The notes under the pieces were generated by a model. It was given only the letters and a program-made list of their open reading frames with translations. It ran no database searches and was not told the DNA's origin. Both the position numbers and the translations under genes were made by a program. Positions 16,780-26,056 of a stretch of DNA of 64,000 nucleotides are shown piece by piece. Source of the DNA: Marinomonas sp. MED121 (GTDB lineage: Bacteria > Pseudomonadota > Gammaproteobacteria > Pseudomonadales > Marinomonadaceae); the NCBI RefSeq assembly GCF_000153025.1, contig NZ_CH672433.1, forward strand, positions 293,456 through 357,455, read 5' to 3'. The first letter of the stretch is position 1. Every line of letters starts with the position of its first letter.

Positions 16780-17619
16780 CTAGCTTTTATCGCTTTTCTC
16801 ATTCAATTTGTCATCAAGCTTTTCATTTAACGCGACAATCTGTTGTTGCATTTGCTGCATCTGATTCATCAACTCAGCATGGTTTTGTTCTTGGGCATCA
16901 TGCTCTTGTTTATTGGTTTCTTGCGTCATGACATCAAGTACCACACCCACCATCATGTTTAAGAATACAAAAGCCGTTAAGAAGATAAAGATGATGTAGT
17001 AGATCCAACTAAAAGGATAAACCGCCATGGTTTCGTACATGACATCCGTCCAGTCTTCGAAGGTCGCCACCCTAAATAGCGTCAGCATAGCCGTGGCAAT
17101 ATCTCCCCAAAGCGTCGGATTAACATCTTCAAAGAAGATGGCACCTACCGCAGCAAATAGGTAGAAAATGATAAACATTAACAGGGCGATATAACCCATT
17201 TTTGGGATAGCCTTTAATAAGGCATTTATCAGGTAGCGCAGGTCTGGAATGATGGACACCAGACGCAATACTCGAAATACTCTTAACAAGCGTCCAACGA
17301 GTACCATGTCACTTTCCGAGATAGGTAAAAGACTACCTATTACGATAATAGAGTCAAAAATATTCCAAGGATCTTTGAAGAAGGCTTTTTTATTATCACA
17401 GGCCACAAAGCGCAAAATAATTTCGACTAAGAAAAAGATAGTAATAAAGCTATCAAGATAATTAATGGCTATTTCAACCGCTGGCGGCAGAGCATAGGTT
17501 TTTGCACCTACGGTTAACGCAGCAATAATAATGATGCTAATGATAAAGCCTTGGAACCAAGCACTGGACTCCACTAACTTTATTAGGCTAAACCAACTTT
17601 TCGAGTCAGTTTTTTGCAT
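16780..17619 (-). CDS. Bacterial voltage-gated cation channel (NaChBac/Nav-like)
   Basis: A single six-helix ion-transport subunit of 279 residues that should assemble as a tetramer. S4 carries regularly spaced arginines (R110, R113, R116, R119). The pore loop has the filter TFEDW at 186-190 where sodium channels of this class usually have TLESW. After S6 (about 205-232) comes a Gln/Asn-rich coiled coil (about 243-275), the typical C-terminal tetramerisation bundle. ATG 17619 follows AAGAGAGAC; a longer in-frame start at 17670 is less likely. Such channels in marine bacteria conduct Na+ and affect motility and pH balance. The extra acidic residue in the filter could change ion choice. Confidence 0.85.
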   Translation of the reverse strand: MQKTDSKSWFSLIKLVESSAWFQGFIISIIIIAALTVGAKTYALPPAVEIAINYLDSFITIFFLVEIILRFVACDNKKAFFKDPWNIFDSIIVIGSLLPISESDMVLVGRLLRVFRVLRLVSIIPDLRYLINALLKAIPKMGYIALLMFIIFYLFAAVGAIFFEDVNPTLWGDIATAMLTLFRVATFEDWTDVMYETMAVYPFSWIYYIIFIFLTAFVFLNMMVGVVLDVMTQETNKQEHDAQEQNHAELMNQMQQMQQQIVALNEKLDDKLNEKSDKS

Positions 17620-17873
17620 TGTCTTGTCTCTCTTAATGTCTAGATTAAAGGTCTGATTTAAAGGCCACATGTGATTTTACTCAAGCCATTCATATCAAAA
17701 AGATGCTAGGCATGTGACTCTAAGTTGCGCCATCATAAAAGTCTCGACACAGAAAGAAAAGAGATTATATCGATTATTCTGAGCCAAACTCAGCGACGAT
17801 CAAAGACCCTGAAACCTAGTTATAAAGAGAGTGAGCTGTTATATTTAAGGTCTAATGAAATGAGGGTGTCTAT

Positions 17874-18224
17874 ATGTGGTTTAAGGTATTGAGCTTAATG
17901 ATATTATGCTTATTATCCTTGAGTGCCCAAGCGTCACCTTTTGGTCATGCTAACGCTCTTAATTCAGAAGATGTTCAGCTTTCTTCTGATCGCACATTTA
18001 ATCCTTTGTACTCGCAAGCATTTTTAGAAACCGAATGTAGAAAAAGCCAAACCATTTCGGCTAAGCTTGAATGCTGCCATATAGACACCTGTTCAGCCCT
18101 GATGTTAGATCTTGAGAAAAACACAGGGTTACCGCTTCTTTCAGATAGTCAGACCATTTTCATACATTGGCCTGACACGCCTTTATCCCGCCTTATACGG
18201 CCACCCAAAGTCTCATTTGTTTAA
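17874..18224 (+). CDS. Small exported Cys-containing protein, possible copper-related
   Basis: A 116-residue protein with a clear signal peptide (cleavage near SAQA-SP). The mature part has four cysteines in C-x(13)-CC-x(4)-C, including KLECCHIDTCSALM, and several histidines. I recognise no family. It lies 51 bases before copC on the same strand and is probably the first gene of a copC-copD operon, so a role in periplasmic copper handling is suggested by position and by the Cys/His content only. Confidence 0.6.
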   Translation: MWFKVLSLMILCLLSLSAQASPFGHANALNSEDVQLSSDRTFNPLYSQAFLETECRKSQTISAKLECCHIDTCSALMLDLEKNTGLPLLSDSQTIFIHWPDTPLSRLIRPPKVSFV

Positions 18225-18275
18225 TTCATTATGAAATATAAGTTCTAATTTTTTTATTCAAACGAGATAAATACC

Positions 18276-18623
18276 ATGAAAACACTAATTTCTTTAATGC
18301 TTGGCTTTAGCATCATATTTGCAAGCAGCAACCTACTTGCCCATGCCAAAATGCTAACCTCTATCCCTGCTGACAATGCCAGCTATGACACACCTCTTAC
18401 AGCCATTGAATTAAACTTTAAAAAACCTTCCCGCTTAATTAAGTTGTCCCTTAAGTATCAAGGACAAAAGATTCCACTTAGCTTTAAGCCAAGTGCAAAA
18501 GCCAATACTTATTTCTCCATTCCGCTTCCCAAATTAGAAGAGGGCCAATACAAACTAGAATGGATTTCCCTAGGAAATGATGGTCATAAAATGAAAAGCA
18601 AGATTAGCTTTAACCAAAAATAA
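18276..18623 (+). CDS. copC: CopC-type periplasmic copper-binding protein
   Basis: A 115-residue CopC/YobA-family protein: signal peptide to LLA-HA, then a small beta-sandwich. The mature N-terminal His (AHAKML) and the late motif GNDGHKMKSKISF fit the Cu(II) site of the family. It probably passes copper to, or buffers it for, the CopD-like membrane protein encoded 79 bases downstream. The operon faces the cupredoxin-CopA operon. Confidence 0.85.
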   Translation: MKTLISLMLGFSIIFASSNLLAHAKMLTSIPADNASYDTPLTAIELNFKKPSRLIKLSLKYQGQKIPLSFKPSAKANTYFSIPLPKLEEGQYKLEWISLGNDGHKMKSKISFNQK

Positions 18624-18702
18624 TAGTCCTTACTAACGCCCAAGGTATGTTTGATACCTTAAAACACACCTTGGACTTAACTAAATTTTAAAGGAGACGA
18701 TT

Positions 18703-19557
18703 ATGTGGGAAAGCATTAGCTTAATTTTCAGACTTGCCCTATATCTTGCGTTATCTGGCCTTGTAGGATCCGCATTTGGACTCTTATTGAGCCAAACAAG
18801 CTCGTTCAAAAAGACCTTATCTACTCATTTTATCAAATGCTTAAAATCTTATTTTTTAATTAGCCTACTCGTTTTGCTGTTTGCTAGCCTGGGCTTCTTT
18901 TGGGTGAGGGTTGGCGCCTTTGCAGAAGAAGGTTTAGCAGGATTATTCGACCCCCTGATGATAAGCATCTTGTATGATTCTGGCTTAGGTATGGCGTTAA
19001 ATTATGGGTTACTAACCTGTTTTTTTGCAGCTTTATATTACCTTTTCATCAACCGAATATTGTTAGTCTGCATGCTAGCCAGCATCAGCTTATCCTTTGC
19101 TTTTACAGGCCATATTGCTGAGTTGGGTCTGATTGAAAAAGGTATCTTGAGTTTACATATCCTCATTGCTTTTCTCTGGTTAGGCAGCCTCTACCCTTTA
19201 TGGTGTTTGGTTAACTTAGAAAAAGCACATTTTGTCGAAGGTCTACTAGAAAGATTTGGCTATTACGCCAGCTTTATCATGCCTTTCTTGCTGCTAGCAG
19301 GCGTCACTCTGGTGTATGTCATTACTGGTTTTCAATTGGAATTATTAATCTCTAATTGGGGAGCAGCATTGGCTATCAAACTCGTTTTAGTCTTGGCGAT
19401 CTTAGCGCTCGCGGCGTGGCATAAATTTAAGCTGGTACCTGATTTTCAGACAAAGCATGGTACAAAGAAGATGGCCTCTTCTTTAAAAATTGAGATTTAT
19501 CTCGGTTTGGGGATTTTAAGTTTAAGTGCTTTTTTGAGTACCTTAATTAGCCCCTAA
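18703..19557 (+). CDS. copD: CopD-family inner-membrane copper protein
   Basis: A 284-residue protein with about eight hydrophobic helices and the CopD pattern: histidines near helix ends in FAFTGHIAELG and LSLHILIAFLWLGSLYPLW. The final helix region LAAWHKFKLVP is also typical. CopD works with CopC in copper import to the cytoplasm or in copper balance; the direction is debated. AAAGGAG precedes ATG 18703. A strong bidirectional terminator follows. Confidence 0.85.
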   Translation: MWESISLIFRLALYLALSGLVGSAFGLLLSQTSSFKKTLSTHFIKCLKSYFLISLLVLLFASLGFFWVRVGAFAEEGLAGLFDPLMISILYDSGLGMALNYGLLTCFFAALYYLFINRILLVCMLASISLSFAFTGHIAELGLIEKGILSLHILIAFLWLGSLYPLWCLVNLEKAHFVEGLLERFGYYASFIMPFLLLAGVTLVYVITGFQLELLISNWGAALAIKLVLVLAILALAAWHKFKLVPDFQTKHGTKKMASSLKIEIYLGLGILSLSAFLSTLISP

Positions 19558-19592
19558 AGCGTAGCCCCTAAAGCATTTAGTTATTAATAAAA

Positions 19593-19624
19593 AAGGAGAG
19601 TGAAGTTTTCACTTTACTCTCCTT
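19593..19624. terminator. Bidirectional intrinsic terminator, 14-bp stem
   Basis: AAGGAGAGTGAAGT (19593-19606) pairs with ACTTTACTCTCCTT (19611-19624) with one mismatch around TTTC. A-rich and T-rich flanks serve both directions between copD and the convergent cupredoxin gene. Confidence 0.85.
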
Positions 19625-19688
19625 CTTACTAACTAAGATATTAGAAGCTAGGCTAATGAGAAACTGGCTAATTTAAGTAAAAGTAAGG

Positions 19689-20042
19689 TTAAGCCACCAG
19701 CAATTGGCCACGATACATCTGCATCTGACAATGAAAAGCATATTCTCCCTTCGCTAACGGCGGCAAATCGACCCGTGTCTCTTTGCCCAGCGACAAATCA
19801 ACACTGATGCCTAGATCCGGTATCACTAGGGTTTGAGAACAAGCAGCCTCATCTTCCCTTAAGAATCTAAGTTGCACGGCCTGATTCGCTTTAAGCATCA
19901 ATTTAGCCGGAAGATAAACGCCAGAGTTAACCTTAATCACCTGATGCTGGGTATCAAATACTTGTGGTTTTGGCTGATATAACCAGAACCACCAAACAAT
20001 AAATGCAATGAGTACAAGTCCAATTAAATTCACCAGTATCAT
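19689..20042 (-). CDS. Membrane-anchored cupredoxin-domain protein
   Basis: A 117-residue protein with one N-terminal membrane helix (about 4-24) and a cupredoxin-like domain facing the periplasm. Possible copper ligands are Cys in DEAACSQTLVI and the cluster FHCQMQM near the C-terminus (His, Cys, Met). The start overlaps the copA stop by four bases (ATGA), so the two genes are translationally coupled. It may accept Cu(I) released by the ATPase. Classic blue-copper ligand spacing is not fully met, so the metal site is an inference. Confidence 0.8.
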   Translation of the reverse strand: MILVNLIGLVLIAFIVWWFWLYQPKPQVFDTQHQVIKVNSGVYLPAKLMLKANQAVQLRFLREDEAACSQTLVIPDLGISVDLSLGKETRVDLPPLAKGEYAFHCQMQMYRGQLLVA

Positions 20043-22318
20043 GCTATCTCTCCTCTTTGTAAGGTTGTCTGTGAGGTCTTCAGCAAACGTAATCGATTAG
20101 CGTTCGTCACCACAGTCACTGACGATAAGGCCATAGCAGCGCCTGCAATCACTGGGCTTAGTAAAATACCAAAAAAGGGATAAAGCACACCTGCAGCCAA
20201 TGGAATGCCTATTAAGTTATAAATAAAAGCGCCAAATAGATTTTGCTTAATATTTTTCAGTATGGCTTTGCTGATATCAATCGCATCCACCACACTGGTT
20301 AGCGCACCACGCATTAGGGTGATATCCGCACTTTCTATTGCCACGTCTGTCCCCGTGCCTATGGCAAAACCAACATTGGCTAACGCCAGTGCAGGAGCAT
20401 CATTAATACCATCACCCACCATGGCGACAGTTTCACCTTGAGCCTGAAGCTTTTTAATAATGTCAGCCTTATCTGCTGGCAAAACATCGGCAAAGTATTC
20501 ATCAATACCCACATGTTTAGCGACTGCAGCTGCCGTATGAGTATTATCTCCCGTTAGCATGATGACTCTAAGGCCTTGCCCTTGCAGCGTTTTTATCGCC
20601 GAAATCGAATCAGATTTAATGGGGTCAGAGATTGCAATCATGGCCTCTAATTTGCCATCTATCGCAAAATACAAAGGTGTTTTTGCCAAGCTTGCATAAG
20701 CCTTAGCTAAGTCTTGCTCTGAGCTGATATCGACCCCTTCCTCTAACAAAAAGCGCTGATTACCTAAGACCAGAGAATGCTGCTCTACTCGACCCACAAC
20801 CCCTTTACCACTCATAGTATTAAAGCTATCTACACTAGCAAGAGAAATGGATTTCTCTTTGGCTGAATTAACAATTGCCGTGCCTAAAGGATGCTCAGAA
20901 TTTAACTCTAAACTTGCTGCAAACCTTAAAATCTCTTCTTGGGTGAAGTCGTCAAAACATTCAATATCAGTGACTGCAGGCTTACCTTGGGTAATGGTGC
21001 CGGTTTTATCCAATACCACGACAGATAAATCAGAAGCGGTTTGCAAGGCTTCACCATTGCGTATCAAGACACCTGCTTCTGCGGCTTTACCGACACCTAC
21101 CATGACAGACATGGGCGTCGCTAGACCTAAGGCACAAGGACAGGCAATGATGAGTAAAGTAGAGGCGCTGGCTATAGCGAAGGCCACCACGGGGTCAGGT
21201 CCAAAGTTAAGCCAAATAAGCCCAGTGACTACCGCTAATATCATCACACTTGGCACAAAGTAAGCGGAGATAGTATCCGCTAATCGACCAATTGCCGGTT
21301 TAGCATTTTGCGCCTGTTTAACCATTTGAATGATTTGCGCTAGGGCCGTGTCTTTACCAATACGCGTGGCTTTAAAAATAAAACTTCCCTTGGTATTGAT
21401 GGTACCTGCTGCAACCTCATCATCTGGCCCTTTTGCCACAGGCATAGGTTCACCCGTTAGCATAGCCTCATCTAGACTTGAATTACCTTCAAGGATAATG
21501 CCGTCTACAGGAATTTTTTCACCGGGTCTGATTTTGATTTTATCGCCTAGTCTAACGTCTTCTAGGCTTATTTTTATCTCTTGATTATCACGAATCACAC
21601 TAGCCGATTTAGCCTGCAAACCGATTAGACGCTTCACGGCTTCTGAGGTTTTTCCTCTGGCTTTAAGCTCTAATGCTAATCCAAGGTTAATCAGGCCGAT
21701 AATCATCATACTGGCTTCAAAGTACACATGACGTGCCATTAAAGGCAGAATATCAGGTGCTAGCACCACCACCATAGAATAAAGCCAAGCCGTGCCTGTA
21801 CCCAAAGCAATCAGAGTATCCATATTGGCATTATGATTTTTAAAAGAGCGATAAGCCCCAAGATAAAAGTGCCTGCCTGAGGTAAGCATTACAGCTAACG
21901 TCAGTAAACCAACAAGCAGCCAAGCGATTTGCTCTGTGCTTGATGTGACTGTCATTTCGCCGATAAACAAACCATAAAACATTAATGGCACACCTAGCGA
22001 TAAGGCGAGGTAGCACTGCTTCATCAACTTTTTATAATAAAGTGCCTCTGCTTGCTCTTTCTCTTCTTGGCTAGCCTGTGCTGTTTGAGCGTTAGAAGCC
22101 TTAGCGTGATAGCCCGCATCTTCCACCGCTTTTACAATCAGATCACTTTTTGCATTACCTTTTACTTGCACGCTCCTATCGACAAAGTTCATGGCAACAA
22201 AGTCCACATCAGCCACCTTAGCAATGGCCGTTTCTATCTTACCCACACAGCTTGCACACCCTGCACCTTCAATAATAAATTCTTGAATGATTTTTGGGCT
22301 TTGACTTAACTTTTCCAT
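20039..22318 (-). CDS. copA: Copper-exporting P1B-type ATPase CopA
   Basis: A 759-residue P1B-1 ATPase. One N-terminal HMA domain carries GAGCASC, about eight helices follow, and the Cu(I) motif CPC is seen in IIACPCALGLATP. The phosphorylation site is DKTGTITQG, with nucleotide-domain motifs LNSEHPLG and MVGDGINDAPAL. It pumps Cu(I) from the cytoplasm to the periplasm. ATG 22318 follows AGGAGGAG; a GTG just before it is in frame. A MerR-type promoter with a 19-bp spacer lies upstream, which indicates CueR control. The cupredoxin gene downstream overlaps it. Confidence 0.95.
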   Translation of the reverse strand: MEKLSQSPKIIQEFIIEGAGCASCVGKIETAIAKVADVDFVAMNFVDRSVQVKGNAKSDLIVKAVEDAGYHAKASNAQTAQASQEEKEQAEALYYKKLMKQCYLALSLGVPLMFYGLFIGEMTVTSSTEQIAWLLVGLLTLAVMLTSGRHFYLGAYRSFKNHNANMDTLIALGTGTAWLYSMVVVLAPDILPLMARHVYFEASMMIIGLINLGLALELKARGKTSEAVKRLIGLQAKSASVIRDNQEIKISLEDVRLGDKIKIRPGEKIPVDGIILEGNSSLDEAMLTGEPMPVAKGPDDEVAAGTINTKGSFIFKATRIGKDTALAQIIQMVKQAQNAKPAIGRLADTISAYFVPSVMILAVVTGLIWLNFGPDPVVAFAIASASTLLIIACPCALGLATPMSVMVGVGKAAEAGVLIRNGEALQTASDLSVVVLDKTGTITQGKPAVTDIECFDDFTQEEILRFAASLELNSEHPLGTAIVNSAKEKSISLASVDSFNTMSGKGVVGRVEQHSLVLGNQRFLLEEGVDISSEQDLAKAYASLAKTPLYFAIDGKLEAMIAISDPIKSDSISAIKTLQGQGLRVIMLTGDNTHTAAAVAKHVGIDEYFADVLPADKADIIKKLQAQGETVAMVGDGINDAPALALANVGFAIGTGTDVAIESADITLMRGALTSVVDAIDISKAILKNIKQNLFGAFIYNLIGIPLAAGVLYPFFGILLSPVIAGAAMALSSVTVVTNANRLRLLKTSQTTLQRGEIA

Positions 22319-22352
22319 CACTCCTCCTCACAATTAAGCTAAAACTCATATC

Positions 22353-22383
22353 ACTATAAAGCTTGGAGTAAGACCCAGGTCAA
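22353..22383 (-). promoter_or_regulatory. CueR/MerR-type promoter of copA
   Basis: Read on the minus strand: -35 TTGACC, a 19-base spacer TGGGTCTTACTCCAAGCTT, and -10 TATAGT. The overlong spacer with an imperfect dyad (ACCTGGG and CCAAGCT) is the hallmark of promoters remodelled by MerR-family activators. CueR is the expected regulator; its gene is not in the window. Confidence 0.75.
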
Positions 22384-22450
22384 ACCCTGAATTTAATGAA
22401 TATTTATGTCTTTATTTTATGGTTAATAACAAAACAATCAGTGCTAACAC

Positions 22451-22490
22451 AAAGAAGGGCACCTAAGTAGGTGCCCTTCTTTGTTTGTTT
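22451..22490. terminator. Strong intrinsic terminator, 14-bp perfect stem
   Basis: AAAGAAGGGCACCT (22451-22464) pairs exactly with AGGTGCCCTTCTTT (22469-22482) around AAGT, with T-rich sequence after it. It lies downstream of the minus-strand copC-like gene and upstream of the copA promoter, insulating the two copper operons. Confidence 0.85.
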
Positions 22491-22555
22491 TTATATTTAT
22501 GATTTTAGTTATTTATCATTCTAGATAAGCGACAACTAATAAAATCAGCTTAAGC

Positions 22556-22897
22556 CTAATGCACCATGAAATCGAATGTGCCTGTTTTCGCTTCGCCATC
22601 ATGGCTTTCAGCACTCCAAGCCACTCGATAATTACCTTTGTTAAGCGGCATCATAGGAGCACTAAAAAAAGTTTTATGGCGACCATCACCCACGGCTAAC
22701 ACACTCACATTACCCGCCGCATCAAATAAACGAATTGATTTAAGATTGACCATTTTGGCAAATTTTAGCTGCACCTTATCAGGTGATTGCATAAACATGG
22801 CACCATTTTTAGGAAAGCTCTGCTCCAAGGTTACATTGGCCCACAATGGACTTGTCATAAAGATATTGATCACTAGGGCTAATAAGATGTTTTTCAT
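22556..22897 (-). CDS. CopC/PcoC-like periplasmic copper-binding protein (second copy)
   Basis: A 113-residue CopC-domain protein with a signal peptide (cleavage near LWA-NV). It has a Met-containing stretch (FPKNGAMFMQSPDKV) and the late motif WSAESHDGEAKTG, which carries the conserved His. It lacks the His at the mature N-terminus seen in the copC at 18276, so its Cu(II) site may differ. ATG 22897 is supported by TTGGAG upstream. It is the last gene of the cusCBA operon, 24 bases after cusA. Confidence 0.85.
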   Translation of the reverse strand: MKNILLALVINIFMTSPLWANVTLEQSFPKNGAMFMQSPDKVQLKFAKMVNLKSIRLFDAAGNVSVLAVGDGRHKTFFSAPMMPLNKGNYRVAWSAESHDGEAKTGTFDFMVH

Positions 22898-22921
22898 ATA
22901 TTTCTCCAAGGGTTATTAAAA

Positions 22922-25900
22922 TTAAGCTTTTTCAAGTTTTTGAATGCTGTGCTTACGCCATAAAAAGTAGACAACGGGTAAGACTAATAAGGTGAGAATA
23001 ACGGCGCTGATCATGCCACCAACCATAGGTGCTGCGATGCGGCTCATCACTTCTGAACCAGTACCTGTGCCATACATAATGGGTAGCAGGCCAACAATGA
23101 TGGTGGCAGCTGTCATCATCACAGGTCGAACTCTGAGACCCGCGCCATCAAGTACAGCTTGACGTAAGGCAAGGACACTTGGGTTCTGCTGTTGCTCTGC
23201 ATGCTTGGTTAACATGGCTTGATAGGCTTGATTGAGATAGACCAGCATGATGACGCCTATCTCTACCGCGACCCCTGCTAAGGCAATAAAGCCGACTCCC
23301 ACAGCAACAGAAAAGTTATAACCTTCAAGGTACATCAACCAAAGGCTACCGATAATCGCCATTGGTAAGGTGCCCACTATGATGGCAACCTCCACCATAT
23401 TTTTAAAATTCAAATAGAGCAGCACGACTATGATCAGCAGGGTTAAAGGCACCACATAAGTCAGCTTGGCTTTCGCCCTTTGCATATACTCATACTGGCC
23501 AGACCAACTAATGGAATAGCCAGCAGGTATGCTCAGTTCATCAGCAAGAACGCCTTTAGCCTGCTCCACATAACGGCCAATATCCATGCCTTCAATATCG
23601 ATAAAGGCCCAGCCATTTAAGCGGGCATTTTCACTCTTTATGCCAGGCGGTCCATCTTGCACATACACATGGGCCAACTCTCCTAAAGCAATACGCTGAC
23701 CTGATGGGGTAATCACGGGCAACAAAGATAACTGCTCAGGTGAGTCACGATAGTCTTGCGGGTAACGCACATTAATCGGATAACGCTCTAGCCCTTCCAC
23801 CGTCTGAGAGACATTCATGCCTCCCACAGCGGTTGCAACGACTGCCTGTATATCGGCCACATTCATGCCGTATCTTGCGGCTTCTTCACGGCGAATATCC
23901 ACCTTGATGTAACGGCCACCCGCAACCCTTTCGGAATAAACCGATGCTGTCCCAGGGACATCTTTTATGATGCGCTCTATTTGCTGGCCTATCTCTTGGA
24001 TAACCGCGAGCTCTGGCCCTGCTATTTTTATCCCCACAGGGGTTTTAATGCCAGTTGCTAGCATATCGGTACGTGTCTTAATGGGCATGACCCAAGCGTT
24101 GGTTAAGCCCGGAAATTGAATCAGACCATCCAGCTCCTTTTTGAGCTTTTGCGTTGTCATACCTTCACGCCACTGCGTCTTTGGCTTGAGCTTAATAAAG
24201 GTTTCTATCATGGTCAGCGGCGCTGGATCTGTTGCCGTATCCGCGCGGCCCACCTTGCCAAACACCCTTTCCACTTCTGGCACTGTGCGAATTAACTTAT
24301 TCGACTGTTGTAAGATTTGCCTAGCTTGGGCAATAGACACACTAGGATAAGTGGTCGGCATATACATAAGATCCCCTTCATCCAAAGGGGGAATAAATTC
24401 ACTGCCTAACTTATCTAGGGGCCAGATCCCCACAGCAAACACCACAAGACTTAAGGCCAAGGTCGATTTAGGGTAAGCCAACACTGTCTTAAGCACGGGC
24501 AAATACAAAAAGGTAAGTAGTCGATTAACCGGGTTCTTATGCTCAGGTAATATCTTGCCGCGAATAAAGTAGCCCATGAGCACAGGAACTAGGGTCACAG
24601 CTAATAAGGCCGATGCCGCCATGGCATAGGTTTTGGTATAAGCCAAAGGCGCGAACATCTTGCCTTCTTGCGCCTCTAAGGTGAAAACCGGTACAAAACT
24701 CACAGTAATAATGAGCAAACTAAAGAATAGAGCGGGACCCACTTCACTGGCAGATTGTGCCACTATTTGCCAACGATTCTCTTTCGTTAACGGGGTTTTC
24801 TCCATGTGTTTGTGCATGTTTTCTATCATGACGATGGCCCCATCTATCATGGCGCCAATGGCAATGGCGATACCGCCAAGAGACATGATATTGGCATTAA
24901 TGCCTTGCAGGTTCATTATGATAAAAGCCGCTAAAATACCCACGGGCAAACTAAACACAGCCACTAAAGAAGAGCGCACATGAAATAAGAAAATGACGCA
25001 AACAATAGCAACTACAGCCAGCTCTTCGGCAAGTTTTTCCCAAAGGTTTTGCACCGCACTTTCGATCAGGCCAGATCTATCATAGACAGTCACGACTTCT
25101 ACCCCATCAGGGAGACTTGCCTTGAGACTCTCGAGTTTGCTCTTAACGCCTTGGATTGTGGTTTGTGCATTCTCACCAAAGCGCATGACGATGACGCCGC
25201 CAACGGTTTCACCTTCACCATCAAGCTCAGCCACACCGCGCCGCATTTGCGGCCCAACCTGAATATCCGCCACGTCACGTAATAAAAGTGGTGTTCCTTG
25301 CTTGTTTACGCCTAGCGGCAAAAGCTCTAAATCCTTAACCCCTTGAATATAGCCTGAGGTGCGAACCATATATTCTGCTTCAGCCATTTCAATCACAGAG
25401 GCACCAACCTCTTGATTGCCTCGTTTAATCGCTTGCTGAATATGGGCTAAGGGCATATCAAAGGCCCTTAATTTATCTGGATCTACCTTGACCTGATACT
25501 GCTTCACCATGCCGCCTACCGTCGCCACTTCTGACACACCAGGGACGGTTTGCAGTTCATACTTTAAGAACCAATCTTGCAGGCTTCTTAATTGGCTAAG
25601 ATCATGCTGACCTGTTTTATCCACCAAGGCATAAAGATAAATCCAGCCAACACCCGTAGCATCTGGACCTAATTGGGATCTGGCATTCGCAGGTAAAGAG
25701 GGGGCAACCTGACTCAAATACTCTAATACCCGGCTTCTAGCCCAATACATGTCCGTATCATCATCAAAAATCACGTACACATAGGAGTCGCCAAAGAAGG
25801 AGTAACCCCTGACAGTTTGCGCACCGGGTACAGAAAGCATGGCGGTTGTCAGTGGATAAGTAACTTGGTCTTCCACCACTTGTGGCGCTTGCCCTGCAAA

Positions 25901-26056
25901 GCTGGTTTTAATAATCACCTGTACATCTGAGGTATCAGGAATCGCATCTACAGGCGTATTTTTTAAGGAGATAAGACCTAACACCAATAATAATAAGGTG
26001 GCTAGCAGCACCATAAATCGATTACTGATCGACCAATAGATAATGGACTTGATCAT
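22922..26056 (-). CDS. cusA: Heavy-metal efflux RND pump CusA
   Basis: A 1044-residue HME-RND transporter. The N-terminus (SLKNTPVDAIPDTSDVQVII) is diagnostic of the CusA/CzcA family. Twelve helices and two large periplasmic loops are present, and the segment LMYMPTTYPSV and neighbouring methionines suit Cu(I)/Ag(I) relay. With CusB and CusC it exports monovalent copper or silver across both membranes. Its start overlaps the cusB stop by four bases. The copper genes on both sides favour copper over Co/Zn/Cd. Confidence 0.93.
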   Translation of the reverse strand: MIKSIIYWSISNRFMVLLATLLLLVLGLISLKNTPVDAIPDTSDVQVIIKTSFAGQAPQVVEDQVTYPLTTAMLSVPGAQTVRGYSFFGDSYVYVIFDDDTDMYWARSRVLEYLSQVAPSLPANARSQLGPDATGVGWIYLYALVDKTGQHDLSQLRSLQDWFLKYELQTVPGVSEVATVGGMVKQYQVKVDPDKLRAFDMPLAHIQQAIKRGNQEVGASVIEMAEAEYMVRTSGYIQGVKDLELLPLGVNKQGTPLLLRDVADIQVGPQMRRGVAELDGEGETVGGVIVMRFGENAQTTIQGVKSKLESLKASLPDGVEVVTVYDRSGLIESAVQNLWEKLAEELAVVAIVCVIFLFHVRSSLVAVFSLPVGILAAFIIMNLQGINANIMSLGGIAIAIGAMIDGAIVMIENMHKHMEKTPLTKENRWQIVAQSASEVGPALFFSLLIITVSFVPVFTLEAQEGKMFAPLAYTKTYAMAASALLAVTLVPVLMGYFIRGKILPEHKNPVNRLLTFLYLPVLKTVLAYPKSTLALSLVVFAVGIWPLDKLGSEFIPPLDEGDLMYMPTTYPSVSIAQARQILQQSNKLIRTVPEVERVFGKVGRADTATDPAPLTMIETFIKLKPKTQWREGMTTQKLKKELDGLIQFPGLTNAWVMPIKTRTDMLATGIKTPVGIKIAGPELAVIQEIGQQIERIIKDVPGTASVYSERVAGGRYIKVDIRREEAARYGMNVADIQAVVATAVGGMNVSQTVEGLERYPINVRYPQDYRDSPEQLSLLPVITPSGQRIALGELAHVYVQDGPPGIKSENARLNGWAFIDIEGMDIGRYVEQAKGVLADELSIPAGYSISWSGQYEYMQRAKAKLTYVVPLTLLIIVVLLYLNFKNMVEVAIIVGTLPMAIIGSLWLMYLEGYNFSVAVGVGFIALAGVAVEIGVIMLVYLNQAYQAMLTKHAEQQQNPSVLALRQAVLDGAGLRVRPVMMTAATIIVGLLPIMYGTGTGSEVMSRIAAPMVGGMISAVILTLLVLPVVYFLWRKHSIQKLEKA

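Noticed and set aside
20847..21263. 138-codon open frame antisense to copA
   Set aside because: Antisense to conserved ATPase motifs, no ribosome-binding site, no recognisable protein.
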